Assembly: GCA_039566865.1 (NCBI GenBank) | Contig: CM076961.1 | Coordinates: 11,245,501 to 11,309,500 of the forward strand | Reading direction: 5' to 3' | Source of the DNA: Aurelia coerulea | Lineage: Eukaryota > Cnidaria > Scyphozoa > Semaeostomeae > Ulmaridae | DNA length: 64,000 nucleotides | In this document: piece by piece, positions 32,161 through 42,119 of the stretch | Layout of the letters: the number at the start of each line of letters is the position of its first letter | How positions within the stretch are numbered: the stretch's first letter is position 1 | The notes under the pieces: model-generated | The model's database searches: none | What the model saw: the letters and a program-made list of their open reading frames with translations, nothing else | Told to the model about the DNA's origin: nothing | Translations under genes and position numbers: made by a program

Positions 32161-32342
32161 CCAGGGTCCTAGGTCCTCGTTTTCCGGTATGCCGATAAAG
32201 AATGACATCTTGCAATATTAAATAGCAATAATTAATAAATTTAATTTCATAAATAGGTTTTATTAACTTAGCAATAGGGTAGGGGGTCACGCAGGCCAGC
32301 CACAAGGAACCCAGCCACAGACCGAGTGTACGGTTTTTAGAT

Positions 32343-32404
32343 CTCCTGGGTCCTGGGTCCTGGGTCCTGCCTTATGGTCCTAGGTCCTCGTTTTCCGGTA
32401 TGCA
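32343..32404 (+). repeat. Extra copy of the minisatellite junction outside the right arm
   Basis: Directly after the arm ends come three GGGTCCT units, then GCCTTATGGTCCTAGGTCC and TCGTTTTCCGGTATGC. This matches the inner edge of the left-arm minisatellite (GCCTTATGGTCC is missing from the right arm). It is followed by ATTCTTTATC, an inverted copy of the neighbouring GATAAAGAAT. The remaining DNA to 32560 is unassigned. Confidence 0.8.
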
Positions 32405-32559
32405 TTCTTTATCAACTTTAAGCAGTAGGAGGGCGCTCAGCCCAGTCTCAAGGAACATCAGCAATGCAAATATCAAACGACCCTTGTGGGGACTCACAAT
32501 CCTTTTGCAAACCTTGCACATATTGAATGTCCTCCGCCAATTCTTTGTAATTTTGAAAA

Positions 32560-33625
32560 GCACCGTTTAATGTATATCTTCGTTACGGTAGCCAAAAAGA
32601 ATTTGATTTATGAATTGCAAGAGCACCGTCTAGCGTAAATCTTCGTTACGGTAGCCAAAGAGAATTTGATTTATGAATTGCAAGAGCACCGTCTAGCGTA
32701 CATCTTCGTTACGGTAGCCAAAGAGAATTTGCAAGAGCACCGTCTAGCGTACATCTTCGTTACGGTAGCCGAAGAGAATTTGATTTATGAATTTGAAAGA
32801 GCACCGTTTAGCGTACACCTTCGTTACGGTAGCCAAAAAGAATTTGATTTATGAATTTGCAAGAGCACCGTTTAGCGTAAATCTTCGTTACGGTAGCCGA
32901 AGAGAATTTGATTTATGAAACTGAAAGAGCACCGTCTAGCGCATATCTTCGTTACGGTAGCCAATGAGAATTTGATTTATGAATTTGAAAGAGCACCGTT
33001 TAGCGTAAATCTTCGTTACGGTAGCCAAAGAGATTTTGATTTATGAATTTGAAAGAGCACCGTTTAGCGTACATCTTCGTTACGGTAGCCGAAGAGAATT
33101 TGATTTATGAATTTGAAAGAGCACCGTTTAGCGTACACCTTCGTTACGGTAGCCAAAAAGAATTTGATTTATGAATTTGCAAGAGCACCGTTTAGCGTAA
33201 ATCTTCGTTACGGTAGCCGAAGAGAATTTGATTTATGAAACTGAAAGAGCACCGTCTAGCGCATATCTTCGTTACGGTAGCCAATGAGAATTTGATTTAT
33301 GAATTTGAAAGAGCACCGTTTAGCGTAAATCTTCGTTACGGTAGCCAAAGAGAATTTGATTTATGAATTTGAAAGAGCACCGTTTAGCGTACATCTTCGT
33401 TACGGTAGCCAAAGAGAATTTGATTTATGAATTTGAAAGAGCACCGTTTAGCGTACATCTTCGTTACGGTAGCGAAAAAGAATTTGATTTATGAATTTGC
33501 AAGAGCACCGTTTAGCGTAAATCTTCGTTACGGTAGCCGAAGAGAATTTGATTTATGAATTTGAAAGAGAACCGTCTAGTGTATATCTTCGTTACGGTGG
33601 CCAAAAAGAACTTGATTGATGAACT
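32560..33625 (+). repeat. 64-bp satellite array with 320-bp higher-order repeat
   Basis: About 16-17 units of AGCACCGTTTAGCGTA, CATCTTCGTTACGGTAGCC, GAATTTGATTTATGAATTTG; the usual period is 64 bp (some 63). Variant signatures repeat five units apart: GCGTACACCT at 32811 and 33131, CTGAAAGAGC after GAAA at 32921 and 33241, both exactly 320 bp. So part of the array expanded as a pentamer. There is no coding signal, and the spacing and lack of unique spacers rule out CRISPR. Confidence 0.95.
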
Positions 33626-34889
33626 TTAACGAGCACTGTTTAGTGTAAATTTAAATTTCATGCAGACTTTGTCCACAAGAGATTTGCTAAACCTATTGTT
33701 ACACCTTTTTTTGTCACTTCTTTGACCCAAAAGCTCCAGTTTACGCTGTTTCGTGCAATGATGAAAGTCACTCGAATCAATGCTTGCATTCTAGCTTTAA
33801 TTTCGTATGTCTTATGACGTTTGACATCGTACGTCGATGGTGGTTTCACATAGTTGCAGTGCTTCATATCGACTCCAGCTTGGCTCAACATTCCTGAAGT
33901 TATGACTTATAAGACGAAATGCCATGCTCGATAAGGCCCCCTCTTGACGTATGAAATCGGTAGCTTATGGTGGCCCTTGATTGTTCTAAAGATTTTATCT
34001 CTTGCAGTTGTTTTTTCTATGCAACCCAAGCACAATTACAGACAATGCAAAGGGAGACACGAAATGTGCCTCTGTCTCTTAGACTCCTGTGAGTTTTAGT
34101 CAATCCCATTCTGATGATAACACAAATTTCAAAGGCCTTTGTTTGCCAAGAATGTTTCAGTTTTTCGCATCTAATTTTTTTCTCTAGTATCTATCTTTAA
34201 ATGTAACTTTCTTTTACCAATATCCATCAAATGGTGTCAATATTTTAGCACAAAGATTCGGAGATTCCAACCTGCTATGTTTTTTCCTGCCGTCTTCTTT
34301 TGGACCATTGCTTGCTTATGATCTACAAGTTACCCTTGTTATCTCCGATATCCCCCCCCCCCCGGGACATATTTCGCCAAGTGGTATCCTTTTTAGCAGT
34401 TTATAGCCTCGTTTTTGTCTCAGTAGAAAAAAAAATCATGAGGTGATATCCTTTATATCCTCCTAGCAAAATAATTGGATGGCATATAAAACCTTTTACA
34501 ATGGGATTTGCTTGCATTCAGACTGTTCTTTTAACTGTTGCAGGCCGCACCTACAATGGCTAGAATGCGGGAGTCGACCGTTAGCTACAGGCGATGCGGT
34601 TGACAGTATAATTCTGGTTTCCACTTCCGTAATAAATGTAACAGTCAGTAAGGTCCTCCTCACGCTAACATTCAACCTACAACTTGTTGAGGTAGATGAA
34701 CAATGCATCGTGGATAGACGGAATATATTCATTTTGGTGCATGTGCAGCCAGCAGTCTTGGCCAGTTTTTTCATCACAAAAGCTCTTTAAAAGGCTTCAT
34801 TACATTTTTTTATCTTAATGTACTACATATGTAATTCTCGATCAAAAACTTCAAGATTTCAACTTAACACTTTCTTGGATAAAATATAT
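33626..34889. other. Unassigned intergenic DNA
   Basis: No recognisable gene, RNA or repeat end. Short open frames (for example 33891-33658 minus and 34479-34790 plus) show no motif. A C10 run occurs at about 34354-34363. Confidence 0.35.
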
Positions 34890-34893
34890 TGTA

Positions 34894-35439
34894 CCGGGTA
34901 TCCCAAAAAAAGTACTCCTGTTTAAAAAATCACCAAAAATCATTTATCAAACCTTCGATGAAATTTTCTTTTTGAGTTGTTTTTGTCAAAGACCCAAAAA
35001 TATTCATAGGTGATCAAATATTTGCTTTTGATACAACAAGGTAGAAAAATTACAAGCTAAAAACATTATCTTGAGCTATAGGTTTTAAGCAAAATTCTCA
35101 ATTTTGCCTAAGAGTTAAAATTTTTTAGATTTTTGATTATCATTGATGTCTCCAATGATAGTGCGCATCTCTTTTTGTCATTCATGACCAAACTAGAAGC
35201 TTTACATGTACAAAGAAATATATCAGGTAATCATCAGTGCTTTCTCACAGCATGATTCAAAACCAGGAAGCTCTAAAAAGAGCTAAATTTGCTTATTTTT
35301 AAACCAATTAAAAGATCAGCTATATCTTGGAAGATAATTTGGTCTTTGATCTACTTGACAAAAAAAGAAAATCGAAGATCGGCCGTGTATTCAAATTTTG
35401 GTGATTTTTCAAACGGGAGTACATTTTTGGGACACCCGG
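34894..35439. mobile_element. TA-flanked MITE, 546 bp
   Basis: TA lies at 34892-34893 and 35440-35441. The terminal repeats are CCGGGTATCCCAAAAAAAGT and, inverted, CCGGGTGTCCCAAAAATGTA, extending about 50 bp with gaps (TCACCAAAAAT). The interior is not a full hairpin. No transposase. It shares the CCGGGTNNCCC start with the MITEs at 54486 and 56654. Confidence 0.87.
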
Positions 35440-35441
35440 TA

Positions 35442-36828
35442 GATTCCAGCTCTGTAAATGAAAATCTCCCTGGGCCACTAATTTCTGAACTATGGACCAA
35501 CATTCTAACAGTTGGCCAACAAATCATTCCCTGACAACGCCCTAGCAATGGCTATTTTGTTAACTTTCTGGAGGCTGAATTTCGAATTTTGGACTTGAGC
35601 TCTGTAATTCTCTGCCCTCTATTCCACCATTCCATTTTCATAGTGTAGGAGGCTCTACTATAACGGTTGAGTGGCTGAGAGTTCAAAATATTTGTATAAA
35701 CAAGTAATTAGAGTAAAATATATTTATAAGCACTTTGATGCGAATTGAAATAAGCACGACATTTCGAGCATTGCCCGTTATTAAGCCTCAATATTTATCA
35801 AAATATTTGTAGCGGACAAGAAGAAAAGTTGAGTTACGATATTCACCGGCAACAATCGTAATATCAGCCAAGAATGGGAAATAAAGATATTGATAAAGGG
35901 GGAAAAAACTCACAAGCAACTTTATCATGAAAATCGATTTGTCGGAGGCCGTGAACGATCCGAAGAGCAAGACAAATGCATCTTTCAACCCTCTCAAAAT
36001 CTGCCTAGCTAGGCGCACAAAATGAAGTTGAAAACTGCATTCCTTCTGCAAGTGCAAAGAAACTAAAATTGTGCACTACTGCTTGCCCTTTTCCACAGAA
36101 GCAAAGAAAGGAAATCATGGAGAAACAAGCTAAGATCAACTAAAAAGGTTATGAACACCAAGGGAAAAGAGTAAGAAAAGGGAGACATTCAAACATCAAG
36201 TCCATGACCACAGGCCCTATTCTAAAAGAAATACTGATCTTTCAATTCAGTTTTTACAAGATTGCACTTCTTGCATTTTGGGAAATTATATAAAAATAAT
36301 CAATAGAAGATTTCTGGCTCAAATTTGGTGTGTGGCTTCGTCAACCTGTGCTGCATCTACCGAACCAAAACAATTTTCAACTGTGAATCTATAAATAGAC
36401 TCCTGTACAAAAGATGGTGGCCGCGGCCACTAATTATTCAAAGATATTCTTGTATTTTCTGAATGGTTAGGAATATTGCAAAAATTTGGGTTGGGTGGAA
36501 TCATATACCCAGTGACATTATATCCAAAAAATTTCAGCTTTGTATCATTTACAAATAATTTCTAAGAAGTTAGAAAAATCTAAACATTATGCATGTGGCA
36601 TTCGAACAGGAATGTATCAAGGATGAAACCTCATTTTTTGACGGAGTTAGAGCTGATCAAAAGTAATACATATGTGGTACCTTATTTCTGTATTTTGCAG
36701 GGGTTGGTTTTTTCTGAGTTATGGAGTAGATAGCTTTGAGGTTTTATGGTATAGCTATATTTCGCTACTAATGTTTCATCTTTCTTTGTATTCTCTGCAT
36801 GGCACATTACCGAAATTGTGACGTCCGA
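35442..36828. other. Unassigned intergenic DNA
   Basis: AT-rich. The 89-codon minus-strand frame at 36057-35788 is hydrophobic and unrecognised. No repeat ends noted. Confidence 0.3.
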
Positions 36829-37445
36829 AGCACTCGGGTATCTTAGTTGATTTGAGAGGGAGAGTGACTAATTGGATGAGAATAGGTTACTATTCTCACC
36901 CAAGGGGTCACTCTGAAATCTCAAAATAACGCATGAAAACTACATTCTTTACCCCCACGGGATCTGCTTAGCTATGTGTGTAGCCCCTTGAGGCTCAAGC
37001 AAGGTATTAAAAGCTCAGAATTGGTTTATTCCGTCTCTTTCTACGCAACAAGCAGTCACACGTGTAAAAGCGACCCACCTCTCCTCCCTCGGCGACGGTT
37101 CTTTCCGCTAACAGTGGCCATTTCCACTTCACTTTTCAACTATTACAGTATTTCCAGTTTTCCTATTTTTTCTTATGTGTGTCATGGGCTTAAAGGCAAA
37201 AAGGGACATCAACTGGGGACAATAGGCCTTTAAGCCCAGAAAAGTGAAGTGAAAATTGTCCATTAGTCACAATTCCTCTCAAAGAGCGATCTTCCTTCGC
37301 ACTCGGGTATCTTAGTTGATCTAAGAGGGAGAGTGACTAATTGGATGAGAATAGGTTACTTTTGCACTACACACCGTATAGAGTTATGCATTAAGCACAT
37401 GTTACCACATGTTACCACATGATACCACACATGATACCATTTCAG
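36829..37445 (+). repeat. Mosaic repeat region: K1, S2 copy, K2, P1
   Basis: K1 (36829-36891) and K2 (37299-37360) are copies of a 62-bp block with CACTCGGGTATCTTAGTTGA and GACTAATTGGATGAGAATAG, 469 bp apart. K1 leads straight into an S2 copy (36896-37071). K2 leads into P1 (37361-37440), a block with CACCGTATAGAGTTATGC and tandem CATGTTACCA units. P1 recurs at 38317-38396, there directly after S1. Confidence 0.8.
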
Positions 37446-37640
37446 TTTGTGTAAAAGTACCACAAATAGCTCTTTCCCAACATGTTACCACATGTTACCA
37501 TCATTTATAAAAATATATATGTATCTTTTTTGTAAATGATGGTAACATCTAGTAACATGTTGATATCATGAATTAAAGCATAGAGAACTGTAGTAACATG
37601 TGGGTATCATGTATGGTAACATGTTACCAAAGGAGGTTTT
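37386..37640. repeat. ATGTTACCACATG short-motif cluster with central hairpin
   Basis: CATGTTACCA or its complement TGGTAACATG occurs about nine times in 250 bp, in one orientation on the left and the other on the right. The centre (about 37498-37545) forms an ATCATTTA...TAAATGAT hairpin. This may be a small palindromic element. The following 37641-38005 has a (TTG)n-like patch at 37857-37880 but no gene. Confidence 0.65.
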
Positions 37641-38009
37641 TTTTATCTAATTTGATGAGTGCATTATTCACTAGATATATCTTATATGATGCAAGATAAA
37701 GGACTCGTCTAATGTAAGGATTCGTGTGGGAAAAGTTCTAACAGCTTTGCACCTGATACTCCAGCTTTCTGTTACAATGCAACAATTTCAGCAAGGTGCC
37801 TTCCTGTAACTTGTTGTCTTTTCGCCATTTTGCTGTCTACCTGTCTATCATGCTATTGTTGTTGTTGTTGCTGTTGTTGTCATCCCGGAAATAAGTACTG
37901 AGCATTACCATTCATATTGATAATATGGTACGAATAAAACCTGCACTGCGAGCAGGGCAAACATTTTGCTTAATTCTTTTGACATTTGGCTAAGTATGAA
38001 CATTGTTCA

Positions 38010-38396
38010 GACTGTCCAAATGAAAAATACAAAATACCACCTGAAAAGGAAGCCAAACATTTTCATGAAGAACCATCATGATTTCCAAAGTATTTCTAGC
38101 TTTCAGAAAATCTTGGACAAAACTACTGAATATTTTTTTCAAAACGAGGCTGCCTCATTTCAGAGATTTAGGCCCTTGTTTCTTAGTCTCTTTTTCTCAC
38201 ATTTTCTGAAAGTTAAGTTAGCTAAGCTTTAGATGATAGAGAAAGCATGATGTCCACACTCACTGATCAACATTCACAGGTCGTGGAACCATGGTGGAAC
38301 ATTTGATAGAACACATTTTGCATTACACACCGTATAGAGTTATGCATTAAGCACATGTTACCACATGTTACCACATGATACCACACATGATACCAT
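38010..38396 (+). repeat. Mosaic copy S1 followed by P2
   Basis: The S1 copy (38010-38316) matches 24866-25171. It changes without a gap, at ACACATTTTGCA, into P2 (38317-38396), which matches 37361-37440. Confidence 0.85.
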
Positions 38397-38404
38397 GTAA
38401 TTAG

Positions 38405-38515
38405 GTTAGATTTTATTGTTTTTTTTAGCAGGGCACATTGTAAAACAGTTTTCTTATATATATAAACTGAATGTATTACCCTGGATAAATAATTAAAAAT
38501 GAAATGAAATGAAAA
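38405..38515 (+). mobile_element. LINE 3' end remnant
   Basis: TGTATTACCCTGGATAAATA then ATTAAAAATGAAATGAAATG is the typical end of CR1/L2-like elements, as also seen at the 3' ends of LINE 1 and LINE 2. No coding part remains. Confidence 0.6.
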
Positions 38516-39013
38516 ATGGAGATACAGTTTCGCAAAGTCAAAATTTACAGTGCACCCAAAACCAGAGGTTTTGAAAAAGGGCCTTGTCATGACTTGTATC
38601 GTGGACATTTTCCAAAGTACCTGTAGACTTTAAGTTTCCGTGCTTTGCTTTTGAGAAGAATAAAAGATGCATGGTCATGGCACTGATTAAACAAATATAG
38701 TAAAAATGTGGTAAGAGTGATAAAGTCGTGCCACATCTCCAAAATAAGCGTGCATGTGCTCATTTTCCTCTTCTTTAATACAAAACACTTGGGATGGAAT
38801 GCAATGCAAGGACCGAATCCTCAAAACAAAAGTCATTTCAAGAACAATTGAAGTAATTCAAGGTATAAATCTTTTCAAAAATAAAAAGTAAAGGTCAAAG
38901 TCGAAAATTCGTTTGCAAAATGCTTGTTTGGTGTCACTTATGGCTAGGCCATTTCTCAAAACCTCTGGTTTCAGGTACACTCCAAATTTTGACCTTGTGA
39001 ACTCATATCTCCG
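38516..39013. repeat. Inverted-repeat element, arms about 60 bp
   Basis: The left arm has GTCAAAATTTACAGTGCACC and ACCAGAGGTTTTGA; the right arm, inverted, has GTCAAAATTTGGAGTGTACC and ACCAGAGGTTTTGA. Both begin near GGAGATA. The middle is unique. Probably a diverged MITE. Unassigned DNA follows to 39370. Confidence 0.7.
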
Positions 39014-39371
39014 GTGTTTGGTGGTCGATTTCCAAATGTAAGGTATGTGCATTTAAGTTGAAGACCAACAAATGTAGCGATGAATTCAAAAAGTCCCGAA
39101 ATGTTATCGTTTTGTTGCCTTGTTGAGTCAAAAGGGGGTACTTTGCTGTTTCATAATTTTTTCATAGATCTGAGAGAATTTGATCTTCACCGGCACATTT
39201 TTTCCGTCCAATTATCTAAATAGAGCCCGGACTTCCTGATGTCGTACCTCATGAAACGAGAAAGAATTTGATTAAAGACTGGGGTGATCTTTATGCATCT
39301 CGAGAATAAGCCTAACCAGTCGTCGGTCATCATCAGTTTCAAATGTTACAAGGTTTCTGTCCACTTGTTTT

Positions 39372-39705
39372 TTAGACTGTATTAATGTAATGATTATTGA
39401 AAATTTCAGTCAGTTCATAGTCATCTGTTACAATTTGGTTGTTATGAACCAAGGAAATATCATCACCAACCGAGGCTCCTTTATTAGAAATAAAAGGTTT
39501 TACCAGATTCCAAAAATCTTGATTAGAAATCAAACCACCTGCAGTTGCTTTTTTGAAATGTTGTTTGATTTCTTTCTTTGGTAAGGAAACGCATTTGTTG
39601 CGCTGCTTTTTATAGTTTCTTTCGTTTCGATTTGTAGGATATTTGTTGAGTCTATATTTCAACTTATTTCTGGTATAAATTGCCTTACTGTTCTGATTTG
39701 TTTCA
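39372..39705 (-). pseudogene. LINE fragment: linker between endonuclease and reverse transcriptase
   Basis: The minus strand reads RNKLKYRLNKYPTNRNERNY, KKQRNKCVSLPKKEIKQHF, then GLISNQDFWNLVKPFISNKG, ending LTEIFNNHYINTV. This is the lysine-rich linker and the entry to the reverse transcriptase of cnidarian CR1-like LINEs (pattern memory). It is truncated on both sides. Its 5' edge forms a hairpin with its own inverted copy (39686-39789). Confidence 0.72.
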
Positions 39706-39789
39706 TAGATGGAACAAATTTCCTTAATGAATGAATATACACGGAACAAAGGAAATTTGTTCCATCTGTGAAACAAAATCAGAACAGTA
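39686..39789. repeat. Hairpin of inverted LINE sequence
   Basis: TTACTGTTCTGATTTGTTTC at 39686 is mirrored by GAAACAAAATCAGAACAGTA near 39789; arms are about 38 bp with a 25-bp loop. One arm belongs to the LINE fragment, so the other is an inverted copy, as produced by twin priming or template switching at integration. The DNA from 39790 to 40225 shows nothing assignable. Confidence 0.75.
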
Positions 39790-40225
39790 AACACAGATAC
39801 AATTGCCGCTATTTTATAGACCTCGTTGAGCTGAATCGAGTGACATTTTGCAAGTAAAAATTGGATGCATGTAGACTAAAATAAAAGTTACGAAAAAAAG
39901 ATGAGTCAGCAATTTCTGAAAACTTTAAAGGCTCGTAGATCAGAAATTGTAAGAGCTGGAACATATGTTTCTAATACGAAATATTTCATCAGATTGATCT
40001 CTTTGGGGCTAAACAATTCAATTATCACACATTTTTTCGCAAAAAAGCTATTGTGACGTCATCGAAACTTAGGCACCCCGGTTTTTGAGAAAACTGCGCC
40101 CCCTAGAGGTGTGAACTTTTTTCATTCGTGTTTAGCACCTCAAAATGCATCAGAATCCACCGTTTTATTTTAGATTAGAGATGTGTATTACAGAGGTAAC
40201 ACGATAGCGTTTCACAGAGAAAGGC

Positions 40226-41930
40226 CTACTGTTCTTGCAGTGCAACTAACTTTTCTAACTTCCCTTCTACAATTGAAAGTCTTTCTAGTGCACTGTCAAC
40301 CAAGGCACTATCAACAGATGAATCGCTGCTGCTCACAGATCCTGCATCAAACATATTCTCCATGCTTTCTTCTTTCTCTAGATCTTTCTCCATTTCTATA
40401 CTTCTTTTATTTCTAAGCGATTCAATGACCAAGTCACTGAGATATTTTGATAAAATTCCCTCATCCCTGGATGACCTTCGCTTCAAACCTTCACCATTTC
40501 CGTTCATTGTTGCTATTCTAAATAATTCAGATATCTCGCCCTTTAGTTCTGGGTTTATCCAAGGGCGCCTACCTTGTAGGAAGTGTGTTTATTCCCGGTA
40601 CTGTACGCGTAGTAATTGGTGTCCTATGACCCAGTCCTGTTAATCTGTGTATATCATAAGAAACTGAGGGGTATGCAACTTCTGCAGATAAACCAATCAG
40701 CGAGCAGGATCTCAAGAGAAGATTATCACAAGCGCGTTCTATCCGTTGTGGTTTCAGTCAAGCAAAATTGTTTACATAAGCCTTTGTTCAACCAGATGTT
40801 AAAAGTGACACCGCGTGCAAACTAGGGGGTCGCTGCAAAAAGTCAATCCTCAAGAATATTGGAGGATGAGCGTAGTACCTGAGAATAACAATCAATACAC
40901 GTTTTTATAAGCAGCGGCCTTCAAGAAATTTTACCTGCACCTCCAGAAAATTATGAAACCATGATAAATAGAAGAGGTCACGTTCCAAGTTAATAAATAT
41001 TTTTAAAATGCATTCTTCATTCAAATTCTACAGTTTCCTTTCATGCACAAGGCAAATCCTTAGCCTAATTGAGAATTTAACCTTATCAAACGCTTGCATG
41101 CTATTGAACCAATTCTTCCTTTATGTTATGCTACTTTGAATGAAGAAAAGTACTTGCAAATCAATATTTCAACAACAAAACGGTTAATTTAAACAACTGT
41201 GCTTACCTCAGTTTGGACTTGCCCCAAGTCTCTTCCGCGAAAATAAAACCAAAATATATCCCAAGTCTCTTCCGCGAAAATAAACCAAAATATATACCTC
41301 TACCCCAAGTCTCTTCCGCGAAAATAAAACCAAAATATATCCCAAGTCAAGTCAGACGACCACAGACACTGTGTGACAATAAGCGAACAACCAGCTGAAA
41401 AATTTCTCATCAGTGTCAACCCCGCTCAATTTACCGCAAGTTTTGTTTACTGGCCATAGCAGCGGGCTCTAACCACAGCAACGTGTAACGCGCTTGTGAG
41501 AAAAGTGAACAATGGAGTTAGGAAAAGTTTCATGCCCCTAAGTTTTTCTAGTTACAGGGATTTTCAAATTCTGACGTCTGTTAGAGTTGACCAATCAAAA
41601 ATCACGCTGTCTGATTCCCTGTGGCCAGATCGTATAACAAATGATATCGTGTTACATAAACAACGGAATTTGAAACCACAAAGTTATTCATACGTCATCT
41701 TGACCCTGAGAGGACTGATGCTGTGTACTGCTTGGTCACGGTACGGTTCTAGGACACTCTCTGTACGGGGTCACAGGACACCAATTACTCTACAGTACTG
41801 GGAATAAACACACTTCCTACAAGGTAGGCGCCCTTGGTTTATCCTCAATGATTCATGCCGCCTGTACATATCATTTGTAACCTTTCCGGAGTCAAGCATA
41901 CTTGAGCTGAATTTGAACCGTTTCTTCGGT
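40226..41930 (-). CDS. Unrecognised acidic protein, frame interrupted by a 1.3-kb insertion
   Basis: The minus strand reads from about 41927 to 41836 as SSSMLDSGKVTNDMYRRH and ESLRINP, then resumes at 40551 as PELKGEISELFRIATMNGNG. It continues as LSKYLSDLVIESLRNKRSIE, a Ser/Asp-rich stretch (SVSSSDSSVDSALVDSALE) and a coiled-coil-like end (LSIVEGKLEKLVALQEQ), stop at 40226. The frame is continuous when the element at 40561-41835 and one 9-bp duplicate are removed. I do not recognise the family. It may be a host exon or part of an older mobile element. A separate frame to its right (42119-41892) could be an adjoining exon or a frameshifted continuation. Confidence 0.5.
40561..41835. mobile_element. 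DNA element with 9-bp target duplication, 1275 bp
   Basis: The 9-bp direct repeat GGTTTATCC lies at 40552-40560 and 41836-41844. The terminal inverted repeats start AAGGGCGCCTACCTTGTAGG and extend about 80 bp (GAAGTGTGTTTATTCCC, AATTGGTGTCCT) with few mismatches. Nine-bp duplications are characteristic of Mutator-like elements, so this may be a non-autonomous MULE; this is inference. There is no transposase. A 50-bp-class tandem repeat lies at 41213-41350. Confidence 0.85.
41213..41350 (+). repeat. Short tandem repeat, about 3 units
   Basis: CCCAAGTCTCTTCCGCGAAA followed by ATAAAACCAAAATATAT occurs three times, at spacings of about 42 and 54 bp, within the 1275-bp element. Confidence 0.85.
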
Positions 41931-42119
41931 TAGGCCGTGTGACTCTCGCAATGCTTGACAGAGTTGTGTCAAGCTTTGTGCTGAACTCCCTCGCTGTTTA
42001 TGTTCCTCGGCTTTGTATAACTCCAAAGGAATCAATTCTTCGATATCTTTGCAGCTCAAAATTATTCCTGATTCTGTAATTACATTATCATCCTTCAGTC
42101 TTTCGACATTATCGTGCAA
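41892..42119 (-). CDS. Unrecognised small frame next to the interrupted protein
   Basis: 75 codons: GIILSCKDIEELIPLELYKA, EEHKQRGSSAQSLTQLCQAL, RESHGLTEETVQIQLKYA. It is hydrophilic, has no known domain, and looks more protein-like than its neighbours. It overlaps the unknown frame at its left edge in a different phase. It might be an adjacent exon; CTAAC followed by ATTCAG near 41930-41905 could serve as branch point and acceptor. Low certainty. Confidence 0.3.
   Translation of the reverse strand: MHDNVERLKDDNVITESGIILSCKDIEELIPLELYKAEEHKQRGSSAQSLTQLCQALRESHGLTEETVQIQLKYA

Larger units (their letters stand above)
26391..32342. repeat. Giant inverted repeat, arms about 2.75 kb, spacer about 430 bp
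   Basis: The left arm (26391-29183) is reverse-complementary to the right arm (29617-32342). The outer ends are ATCTAAAAACCTTACACTCG and, inverted, ATCTAAAAACCGTACACTCG. Open frames of 85, 102 and 62 codons are identical between the arms, showing near-identity over long stretches. Visible differences are a 14-bp indel (at about 28640), a few bases at about 27577, and the number of 7-bp minisatellite units. Both arms carry the same nested MITE. No transposase and no target-site duplication were found at the ends. It could be a giant fold-back element or an inverted duplication formed by template switching. Small open frames in the arms match no family I know. Confidence 0.93.

Noticed and set aside
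32560..33625. Regularly spaced repeats that might be taken for a CRISPR array
   Set aside because: Units are contiguous 64-bp monomers without unique spacers, there are no cas genes, and the context is eukaryotic.
36829..37360. K1 and K2 as LTRs of a small retroelement
   Set aside because: The 62-bp repeats lack TG...CA ends, a primer-binding site and any gag/pol sequence, and no target duplication was seen.
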